64,000 nt of DNA. Origin: Carnegiea gigantea. Taxonomy: Eukaryota; Streptophyta; Magnoliopsida; Caryophyllales; Cactaceae. Location: NCBI GenBank assembly GCA_029747015.1, contig JAKOGI010001348.1:1-64000 (forward strand), read 5' to 3'. A program made the position numbers and the translations under genes. Shown piece by piece: positions 33,640 through 43,024 of the stretch (positions within the stretch are counted from its first letter, which is position 1; each line of letters starts with the position of its first letter). Under the pieces are notes generated by a model. That model saw nothing but the letters and a program-made list of their open reading frames with translations, had not been told where the DNA came from and made no database searches.

Positions 33640-36001
33640 TGATGGGGACCACCCTTTAGAGCCCGTTGAACATCAACCATTAAGCCTACAGAAACCAACA
33701 AGCACCAAGGAGGTGAGGGAAGTTCATGCCTTGGTATAAGCATCCTAAATCAGCCCAACAGTGAGCTACCGGATTCACCTGAAAACTAACCCAGTTTTAT
33801 CTACCTTAGGGGGCTAGCTACTAAGGGGATGATCGACTGCCTTGCCCACTATCCTTAATTTTAAGGAATTAGCTTTCAAATGAAACATCTTTCAAGGCTT
33901 TTGGACATCATTTGGTTAGTCAATCTTGCATTCCAATGGTGCAGACTAGGCGGCAATCTAGCGCAGTCTGAATTGGAGGGAAATTAAGTGGATCAAATAA
34001 AGTCCAACTGATATGTGCTCAATATGTATATCATTTTAGGGCAATTTTGGGTCATTTTTAGGAGAATATTGTGCTTGAAGTTGTTATTTCTTCTCCTATT
34101 CTCAATTTGTATTTGGGTATAGTTGTTTGATGCATTTTGTAGGATTTTGAGTCTTTTTTTACCCAACATTTGACCACTAATGGCTGTATTTTGACCTCCC
34201 CTATGGTCATCCATGTTATACCATGCCCGTGGAGCAAAGAATGAGCAAAAATCTAGTTCCAGCATAGGCCACGGTTGGCCCATGGTGAGCCTGTAACTGC
34301 TGCCTCTTCGTTTTCCCTCGGCTATGCGATTGAGATCGACCGAGCCTCTCTATAAAGGGTGACATTTTGCAGCATTCTCAATCATTCCCAAGAAAAGCAA
34401 AAGCATAGAATAGCATAGATTAGGGCTTTAGTTTCTTTCTCAAATTTTGTAGTTTTTAGTTTGATTATTGTATTGGTGTAAGTCTTGAGTGTGTTTGTTC
34501 TTGAGACGGTTTTGAAGCCCCTGGTTGAAGGTCATCTCAGCCAATCCCATTTTCGCTCAGATTTCGCCAATCGTTGGTTAGTTTGTTAATCTTTTATCAT
34601 ATCTGAGTAGTTTTCTTTAGTCTAGAGATTTAGTAGTTTGTAGAAGTATTGCTAGATCATGTTTTAATCTATATAATTGTGCTTATTTTCATGACTGGTT
34701 TGATTTCGTTTTGTTAAGTGTTTCAATTGTTATGAGTTGATTTTTAGCCGAAATCTGCTTGCGCTCTTGAAAATCAAGTGAAAAACTGAAAAGTGACATT
34801 TGGTTGTTGGACTGCTTGATAAGACTTAACGTGATTTCGTCTCGAAAGAGATATCTACATGTTAGGAGGGCTAGTAAGTAATCGAAGACATTGAACTTGG
34901 ATTAAGACAAATTAGTTTGAAAGAATGACTTTTGCTTAGTTTAGGCAAATTTGGTTGATTTCGAAAGAATATGCCAAATTTTCAGATAGGTTATAATTCC
35001 TTAAATTTAACCAATTAGAAGAAAGCACATGTTTATTATTTTTTGTCCAATTTCCTTTCACAACTACGAGAATTCCTAGACCTTTTTTTCCTTATTGATT
35101 TAGAAAAGTTTATTTGCTGTTGTTAAATCGAATCCGCTTGAACCAGAATTTTACTTAGCACATTCTGATAGACAAGACTCAGTAAGTGATATTAGTCCCT
35201 GAGGAACGATATCTTTTATCTATACTACGACTACCTGTACGCTTGTAGTAGTGGTCACCAACCTTTTTGAAACTTTAAGGCATGAAAGAAGACATAAAAA
35301 TTTATCAAGTAACATTCCCAAAATTCTCCCAAAGCACCTTCTTTTGCTGCCTTTATCCAACCTAAAGTACGAAGAAATACTCTTTTACCTGGTTATAACC
35401 TAGACGTGTGCAAGGGTGTTGTTTCTTGGGTTTCTACTTATACAACTTGCTGCATTTGACTTTCAACGATGTATTAGGATGCTGTTTAAGCTTGGCACCT
35501 CATTTAGTCAAATCATTAGCCCTAATGAGGTGGATAAGCTAGGATTAGATTAGCTAGTCTATACTTAGGGGGATGATTTGATCTCCCCACTTCTTTAAGT
35601 ATACCTCATAGCCTATGGCTGACCTTAGGAGTTTGAAATGGCTGTTAGGACTATTATAAAGTCAGCCCAAGTTCATTTTGTAATTAGATTTGAATGAGTG
35701 CAAACTTGACTTTGAAAACTCTCTCTCTCAAATCCTAGTGTTATATCTTGAGCTTGGCAACTCCAGTGGGTCTTTAGGTCTCTTTATCTCAATTAGAGGG
35801 TGATTATTTCTGTAATGTAATTGATGTAAAGAGATTGCCAAAGTGTATTCAAGGGTGGCTCCTCGGATTATCCCTTACTAAACTCACTTGTTTATCCCAT
35901 CTAGTTTGATTTAATTACATTCTGTCTGAGCATCGCATTCTGTCCAGATTTACTTTCCTTTGTTTCCCTTAGTTGGTTGAGTGTTGGTAAAGAATACATT
36001 A
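33640..36001 (+). repeat. Element A 3' LTR (with solo LTR inside)
   Basis: It aligns with 21242-22338 on both sides of the insertion at 34009-35257. It ends GAATACATTA, then CCAAT and the resumed LTR of G. Confidence 0.88.
34009..35257 (+). mobile_element. Solo LTR of D-like family, TSD CCAAC
   Basis: A 1249-bp sequence starting TGATATGTGCTC and ending GTAGTGGTCA, flanked by perfect CCAAC repeats (34004-34008 and 35258-35262). The LTR of A is continuous across it. Its beginning parallels the LTR of D read on the - strand: TGATAAGTG, CTCCTATTCTCAATTTGTAT-type text, GGAGCAAA and CTCTATAAA. No internal region remains, as after recombination between two LTRs. Confidence 0.92.
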
Positions 36002-37602
36002 CCAATCACTCTTTAAAATTACCTAACGGAGCATTATTTCATTATCCCACTTAAAAATACAAGATACTCTTGTTTTCATGAAGCATGGCAAGTAGCCAAG
36101 TTTGCCCATATATGAAAATTAAAAGGTTTTAAAATAAACTCTTAGGCTCTGATTGGACTTCGAAATTTTTGGTGGAAACAAAAAAATTTGAGAAAGTTAC
36201 TATTTTCTTGTGTTTAGTTTGGAGAAAATCACAAAGGAAAAAAATATGAAGGAAAGTTAGATAGAAAAATTGCTAGAAACAAGTGATAAAATTTTCCTCA
36301 TAAAATTGTGAGGAAAGTTTGAGAAAATTCCCAACCTCCACAAACCTTGCATTGCTTATGTGACATCAACATGATTCAAGTAGTTCATCAACATTCAATT
36401 TTCTCATCTAAATTCTTGTATTTTTTTCCTCAATTCAAACAAAAGAAAAAACCTCATTTTTTTCCTACTTTTTTTCCTTCACATTTTTTTTGTTCAACTT
36501 TTCTTTCCAACAAATTTTTTAAGGACCAAACGGAGCCTTAGAGTTCAAATTTACACTTAATCTTCTTTATCAATAACCACTCATGCATACATATTAATAA
36601 TCAATTTCAAAAACACAAGAAATTGGCATGTTCATGAAGAATTGTGCATTCTAAATGGGCACACTTTGACACATATGAATTTACTTCACAAAGAACGAGC
36701 TTTATCCATGGCTCATATGTCCAACTTTTAGCAATCTACCTTCCTTTCTAACTCCCAACCAACCATGCATACCAATAACCCAATTCAAAAAGCATCAACA
36801 TTTTACATTTTCATGAAGGTTTAAGCATTCTAAGTGGACTCACAAACACACACACCAAATTCATTTCGTTTGAAACACTATGTAATGGGGAGAAGAGAGG
36901 CACCCACCTTGATAAAGACCAATAGAACTAATCTCCTTGTTGATGTTGTTGTGATTTCTACGTCCTTCTAACCTTCTAACCTTCTTATCTTTATCCTTAA
37001 TGGAGGTGCCCAACAATATTCAAGCTAGAAAGAAAGTAGAGGGTGAAGACGGTGAACACCCATTTTATCTCTTTTTCTCTTTACTTGGAGCTTGTTTGAT
37101 CATGGAAATGGGTGCGGGTCGGGTCTAAATTTTAGATTTGGAGTGAAGATAATCATGCCTGAGCTTTGACACTTCAAGCTAGAGTCACCATCTACTTCTT
37201 CTCTCACCAATCAGACTCTTCCCCCATCATTCTCCTTTTTTCCCCTTTTGTATTGAGTTTGTCTTGCTACTTGCTGGCTTTAGAAGGAGTATACAAAGAA
37301 AATTTTCTAATTTGGATTACTTAGCGGCTTCAGGAAGGGAAGAGATAGGGCATAGCATCATCATGACTTTGGGCTAATAGGGTCACTTGCTAATTGTCTC
37401 TCTAATTGTTTTCCACAGCAACTTGCGAGTCAAATTACTAGACTCTCTTTTAGTAACGTTCTAAGTATATCAATTAACAATGACAAATCCACATATACAC
37501 AAACTAACTAGTGCTACAAATTAATTTTGGTGTGAAACCATCTAATTGACTTCCTAAGCAAATAAATAGCATATTTAAATAATAATTTTTTTTGTCATTA
37601 CA
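36002..37602 (-). repeat. Element G 3' LTR, right part
   Basis: It continues the G LTR after A, aligning with about 44596-45853 (TTAAAAATACAAGATAC, ATTAATGGAGGTGCCCAACAA, CATCATGACTTTG). It contains a Tourist-like MITE. It ends GTCATTACA before the PPT. Confidence 0.87.
36145..36537. mobile_element. Tourist-like MITE (PIF/Harbinger type), TSD TTA
   Basis: A 393-bp insert with ends GGCTCTGATTGG and CCAAACGGAGCC, inverted repeats continuing as AAATTTTTGGTGGAAA-like text. It is flanked by TTA (36142-36144 and 36538-36540). The other LTR of G reads straight through the empty site (AATAAACACTTACAGTTG near 44755). No protein-coding ORF. Confidence 0.9.
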
Positions 37603-37612
37603 TTCCCCCCAG
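37603..37612 (-). promoter_or_regulatory. Element G polypurine tract
   Basis: On the - strand it reads CTGGGGGGAA directly before the LTR start TGTAATGAC. Position and composition fit. Confidence 0.75.
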
Positions 37613-40480
37613 GGAACTTTCGTCCTCGGAACTTACATACCTATGAGTAAGAGACTAGGGTACTTTTGTCGCATCCCGTGCTCTAGCTCCTATTTATGTA
37701 CCTATGAGGAAGAGACTAGGGTACTTTTGTCATATCTCGTGCTCTATCTCTTATGTTACCTCTGCAACCTTATGATGTTTCTAAAGAACCTTGACGTACA
37801 AAATAGTCTTACTCCTTAATTGACGAACTTGTCTATCGAGTATGTGTATTGGCTCCTCTATGAAGGTAAGGTCCTCCTAATCTTGAGTGGTTCATGTTTG
37901 ATGGAATGGTTGGCATCTGACACATATTTCCTCAAGTTGGATACATGTAAAACATCATGTATCCCTTACAACGATGGTGAGAGAGCAAGCTTGTATGGTA
38001 TTAGACCTATCTGCTTGAGGATTTAGAAGGGCCTATATATCGGGGGTTGAGCTTTCCTCGTTTGCCAAATCATATAAGGCCTTTGAGTGGTAATACTTTA
38101 GAATATGTGATCACCTTCCTCGAACTCCAGTGGACTTCTTCTAAGATCTGCCTAACTCTTCTGTCTGCTTTATACCATGTGTAGTCTCGCTTTAAAGATC
38201 TTGACTTTCTCTAAGATTTCATTAATCATCTTAACTTTAGAAATTGTCCTTTCCCTGACCTCATGCCAACAAAAAGGTATTCTACATCATCGCCCATAGA
38301 GTGCTTCATATGAGGTCATCCCAAAATACTTGTGTAGTAGTTGTTATTGTAGGCAAATTCCATAAGCAGCGAGTAATGGTTCCACCTCCCTTTGAAGTCC
38401 AACATAAAAGTGCCAAGCATATCTTCTAATATTTGGGTAGTTCTCTCTACTAGCCGCTAGTTTATAGGTGAAAACTAGTGCTAGCATTCAGGGTAGTCCT
38501 CTAGCTTCTTAAAATCCCATCCAAAACTAGAAAAAGAACTTGGAGCCATGATCTGAAAGAATGCGAACATGCATACTATGAAGTGGAATGATTTCTTGAA
38601 TATACAACTCTGCTAGCTTTTCCGAAGTGTAATTGACATTTAACTACTGAGAACTGAGTTGATTTGGTCAGTCGATTAATGATCACCCATATTAAGTCAC
38701 ATTGTTTAATTGTCTTCGACAGGCTGGAAATGAAATCCATGCTGATGTGCTTCTAGTTCCATTTTGGAATAGCTAATGGTTAAAGAAGGCCTTCCTATTT
38801 CTTATGTTCTGTTTTATGGGCCAACAAGTAAGGAATTCAGCCATTGGTGTAGCTATATCTTTCGACATTCCTCTCCACCAATAACATTTCTTAAGATCTT
38901 AGTAGATCTTCGTACTTTTAGGATGGTTTGTAAAAGTCGAGTGGTGAGCCTCATGAATTAGTTATTTCCTTACTTCCTTCACATTTGGTACACAAAGTCT
39001 TCGTCTAAATCTTAGAACTCCATCCACCAACTCAAACTTTTTTATCCTTCCCTTTTTAATTCCATGAATTTTCAGGAACTCAAGGTCTTTGTACTACGTA
39101 GCCTTAATTTTCTCTACTAGTGGTCAGGTGACTAGTACCATAGCCATGATTCCCTGTTGCTTTGGTAACACTACTTCAATTTGCAAACTTTCTAAATCCC
39201 TAAGTATCTTCTGTTAGTGGTTAATAGGCATGCCATGGATCCAGCAGCCTTTCGACTGAGAGCATCAGCTACGACATTTATCTTAGCTAGATGGTATTTA
39301 ATCTCTAGGTACAATCTTTTATCAATTCTAACCATCTCCTTTGCCTCATATTCAACTCCTTTTGTATGAACAAGTATTTGAGGCTCTTATGATTAGTGTA
39401 GATTTTATACTTGGCTCCATATAGATGATGCCTCTATATATTTAAGGCAAACACCATAGCAATTAGCTCCAAGTTGTGGGTTAGGTAGTTCTCATCATAT
39501 GGCTTAAGTAGTTTGGATGCGTAGGCATTGAGCTTTCCGTTCTGCATAACTACATACCTGAGACTCTTGTTGGATGCATCACTATATATCATTAAACATT
39601 CATTACCCTTGGACATAGCTAAGGCTGGGCCAATCTTTTCTTAAGCTCTTGGAAGCTCCTTTCATACTCTTTGGTCAACTCAAACTTGGTGCTTTTTCTA
39701 GTAAGTCTAGTGATTGGTAGAGCAATCTTAGAAAATCCTTCCATAAATCTTCTATAGGGGACATCCATGCCTAAGCAACTCCTTACTTCAGTCACATTTG
39801 TCCCTTACCTAACATCTCTTGAAGTTAGATCTTAAGCTCTGCAAGTTTAACAGGCGCCATTTGGTATGATACCTTTGATATGGGAATGGTTCCTAATGCA
39901 ACATCAATCATGACTCAATTTCATGAGCTAGTAGTAATCCGGGAACCTCTGTAAGTATTTTTGTACTCACAAAAGATTGGAATATGTTCTAGTTTGGGCT
40001 CTTCAATGTTTGTAAGTTACATAGCACATAGGTATCCTCAACACCCACTTTTCCGTAGCTTCCATGCGTGCATAGCTAGAATGATTGGAGTAGACCATTA
40101 TAGTTCGCTACCTCAATACACTAACTCTTCTTCCCTACGTGTTTAGAACATGATTTCCTTGTTATGATAATCTATAGTCACTCGATGTTTTGCTAACCAC
40201 TTTATTCCTAAGATAACGTCAAAATCTTTAACTTTTAAATAGAACAAGTCATCAGGAAATACTTTGTTGTGAACTTGGATTGGGCAATCTCGGATAATGA
40301 CATTTGAAGCAGAAGAGGTGGAAACACAATTTGTACCCCATCTCTATTAGCACACAAGATGATTTAAATGCTACGTCGGGGTCACAAATGAATGAATGGC
40401 CCCGGGATCAAACAAAGCACAAACATATATGTCTTGAATGAGTAGAGCACCTGAGATCATAACATTAGCATCCTTCTCTG
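37613..40480 (-). pseudogene. Element G pol remnant, RT core deleted
   Basis: From right to left. A protease remnant lies near 40420-40340 (HSFICDPDVAFKSSCV). An RT entry (MAPVKLAELKI near 39860) jumps within about 60 bp to the RT end (VPYRRFMEGFSKIALPIT near 39760), so the central RT with its catalytic box is gone. RNase H is at 39616-39434 (YSDASNKSLRYVVMQNGKL). Integrase shows ISMDFISSLSKTIKQCDLIW near 38730 and VRILSDHGSKF near 38570. The C-terminus near 38030-37900 has GPFQILKQIGLIPYKLALSP and HDVLHVSNLRKYV, followed by a weak chromodomain-like stretch ending EMRQKYP-like near 37660. This order is Del/Tekay-like. Inactive. Confidence 0.8.
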
Positions 40481-41936
40481 TAGTTATAGCAAACACTCAT
40501 GCATGAGTTTGGGGTCGCCCTCCTGATCTTTTAGGATTGGTGAGAGATTCTCTAGCTTGAGTGGTGATGAATGGATTGGGTACATGGTCCTAGCCCTTCT
40601 TGTGTCCTCTGAATAATGGGGTTGACCTTGATGCATTGAGCAATCATGTGTCCCATTTCTCCACATCCATAGCGTTCTTCTAGAGGCACATTACACAGGT
40701 CAAAGTAATGCTTTTTGCATTAGTTATAAAAGGGCTTTCTAAAAACTCTGCCTTGAGATTCTTGACGGGGTCCCCTTGGAATAAATGGCCTTTTCAAGGG
40801 ACCTTTTCCATGTGAGCTCCCTGCCCCCTATCTTCTTCTTACCCTACATTTGGGCCTCATACTGTGCATCACCTTCCTTTGTACTCTCTCCACCTTTAGG
40901 GCTTTCTAGTACAAGTCATGGAAATTAAAGAAGTTGAATGCTGCAAAGTTCCTCTGAATTTCAAAGTTAAGCTTATGCGTAAATCTATTAATTCACATCT
41001 GCTTGATTGCCACTTAAGAAGGAGCAAACCACCTAAGTTCATTGAACTCTGGAGCATACTCCATGGTAGGCATGCCATTTTGCTTGAAAAGTAGGAACTG
41101 TTGTTCCTTAGCCTATTTTGCTTGAAAAATAGGAACTCACGTTCCTTAGCCCACTTAAAATCATTGGGGCAGCACTTCTCATCTAGTACGTTCTTAAACT
41201 ATTGCCATGTTAGTTATGGTTGCCCAACTTATGGCTTAATAGTGCTTAACCAAAAATTTTCCTCCTTCTCAAATAGATGTGAAGCCAGTCTAATCTTATG
41301 TGGCCCTAGACATTCTATCACTTCAAAGAGGTCCTTAATTTTGCAGATCTAAACCTAATAGATTAGAGGATCATCTTTCCCTTAAATTTGGGTGGTTTCA
41401 GCTTTTGGAATCTACACAGAACATCCATAGTAGTGACCTAGGGTAGCACAAAGGAGGGAGGCATCTATGGGCATTCAAGTCATAGTTGCAAGTGAGAATC
41501 CACGTAAAAATTGGCACCCATTTTTTCTTGGGTTAAAAAAGTTGTATTATTTTCATAATATATTATTATACACGTAAGTATAGGTTTCGGTATTAATAGT
41601 TATCTTTATACGTCAGGTCAATTATAAACAACATTACTAATTATAACAAGAAAACATAAAGTGAAGCATGCTCTATGTTTCATATATCATATCCAATATA
41701 CTAGGCTCCAAACCTAGCATGGATCGTGATTGCTCATATTGGCGGGCATACACTAAGTATGTAAACTAGTACAAAACATATAATACTAAGGTTAACTACT
41801 AGTACTCCTAATTATGACATTCCCAACCTTCTTACAAAGGATACAACTATAACTATTATCCACGTGCCAAGATAAATATAAGAAGGCCTAGATGCAATGT
41901 ACTACACAAAAGAAAGCAAACATGATAGCTAATCTT
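40481..41936 (-). pseudogene. Element G gag remnant
   Basis: An N-terminal text KLKPPKFKGKDDP lies near 41395, capsid pieces (FTHKLNFEIQRNFAAFN) near 40960, and a basic arginine/glycine-rich linker near 40800. The knuckle near 40660 reads YGCGEMGHMIAQC, in which the first Cys has become Arg or Tyr. A 38-bp out-of-frame tandem duplication (41078-41153) and several stops break it. It is typical of Del/Tekay Gag in order, although the frame is poor. Confidence 0.65.
41078..41153. repeat. 38-bp tandem duplication in gag of G
   Basis: Units 41078-41115 and 41116-41153 both begin TTTTGCTTGAAAA and end GTTCCTTAGCC with one A at the end. A 38-bp step shifts the reading frame. Confidence 0.9.
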
Positions 41937-42692
41937 CATTAGACGTGTCTTCATCATGAGGATACTCCTTTGAGTTTGCACAGGCCTCCAAGTCACTTAT
42001 CTCCGGGGCCTCATCCAAATTAGGATCATCATCGTTGATACTCCTTTGAGTTTGCACGGGCCTCTAAGTCACTTATCTCCGGGGCCTCATCCAAATTAGG
42101 ATCATCATCATTGAACCACTCAAGCTCCTGAGTATCAAACTGTCCCAAATCAATATCATCAAGCTCCTCGTTAAAGTCATCATGCCGAGACTCTGAACAA
42201 AATTATCTAAAGCCTTGAACTCTAAATTATAGTCAATGGAATCTATGCCTAAATCCTCACAGTTAAGCTCCTTATCACTAATATCCTCTGAGAGCTCTTG
42301 AAACCACTCACCAGCTATCTCGTCCCCAGACTTTTCAAAATCCTCTGGGTGCTCTCAAGGTATGGTTATAGCGCTCACCCAAACTCTTGCCATCTCTATG
42401 AGGTGTGGCCCTATGCCTTCTTTGCTAAGCCAATCCTCCATTTCACTAATTTCAAACTCTAAGTGGTACTTTATGACATCACCAAAACTCTTGCTATCGC
42501 GCATGAGTTTCTTGACCCATTTCTCCGTTCTAAGAGTTCAAGTCTCAGTGTCTAAGTTTGTCCACTCCACTCTTTGAATTAGGGGTTCTTTAATCTTTAA
42601 GAATTTAACTAGCTCTACATGGGTGAAGTAACACCATCGACTACTTCGTGCTCTATCATTAAGGCATCTACTTCATTCTCACCACCTCTCAT
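41937..42692 (-). pseudogene. Unrecognised acidic ORF between PBS and gag of element G
   Basis: ATG 42692 (- strand) opens MRGGENEVDALMIEHEVVDG. After a frameshift near 42620 the text continues (KFLKIKEPLIQRVEWTNLD) with an in-frame stop near 42540. It includes a long stretch EFEISEMEDWLSKEGIGPH, another stop near 42355, and then a strongly acidic part (ISDKELNCEDLGIDSIDYNL). A second frameshift near 42180 leads into DDIDLGQFDTQELEWFNDDD and a duplicated 76-bp segment. Roughly 250 codons in total with few breaks. I do not recognise it. Del/Tekay elements normally begin with gag. It may be an extra leader ORF, a captured host fragment or an acidic Gag extension. Confidence 0.5.
41961..42112. 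repeat. 76-bp tandem duplication
   Basis: Units 41961-42036 and 42037-42112 differ at only a few bases and both begin GATACTCCTTTGAGTTTGCA. The unit is not a multiple of three, so it shifts the acidic ORF. High identity implies a recent event. Confidence 0.93.
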
Positions 42693-43007
42693 CTCTAGAT
42701 AGCAACCAAACAAGTGTCTTAGTACACAAAGGACCTAGCAGGTTATAGTGCTCCCCTTACTTGTTATATTAATGGATGATTAACTATGGAAATGCTCCAT
42801 TCCACGAAGCATGTTTGAATGGAAGGTAAAAGTAAGTCAAGTAATCAAAAATGTCAAGAAAGATGAATGACATGCTACTACTCATACAGAAGACGCTAAA
42901 TATAAATTTACACATTCTATTTCAAAACGTATATATAGTCATAGAAAATTAGAATTTGTTCCCAGGATCTAATGTGTAGCATATCATTCATGAATACACA
43001 AACCTAT
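42693..43007 (-). other. Element G leader between PBS and acidic ORF
   Basis: About 315 bp with no ORF of note. On the - strand it runs from the PBS toward the ATG at 42692. Confidence 0.5.
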
Positions 43008-43019
43008 GCTCTGGTACCA
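43008..43019 (-). promoter_or_regulatory. Element G primer-binding site (Met-tRNA-like)
   Basis: On the - strand it reads TGGTACCAGAGC, one base from TGGTATCAGAGC, five bases from the LTR edge. Confidence 0.85.
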
Positions 43020-43024
43020 CCAAA

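Larger units (their letters stand above)
21242..36001 (+). mobile_element. Element A: Ty3/gypsy retrotransposon (Met-type PBS), nested in the LTR of G
   Basis: The 5' LTR is 21242-22338 (1097 bp). The 3' LTR is 33640-36001, which nets 1108 bp after removal of a solo LTR and its TSD. A perfect PBS TGGTATCAGAGC follows the 5' LTR. Gag, a zinc knuckle, PR, RT, RNase H and integrase appear in gypsy order, with element B inserted between the knuckle and PR. The flanks CCACT and CCAAT look like a mutated TSD. The other LTR of G keeps the unoccupied site at about 44595 (CCTATCACTCTTT). The two LTRs differ at roughly one base in eight in a stretch compared by eye. Confidence 0.88.

Noticed and set aside
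37613..37830. Functional chromodomain in G
   Set aside because: Only a weak, stop-containing stretch in the right position. Aromatic-cage residues cannot be assigned.
40896..41352. ORFs around the 38-bp duplication
   Set aside because: Shadow frames of the decayed gag of G. The Gag-like wording is in another frame.
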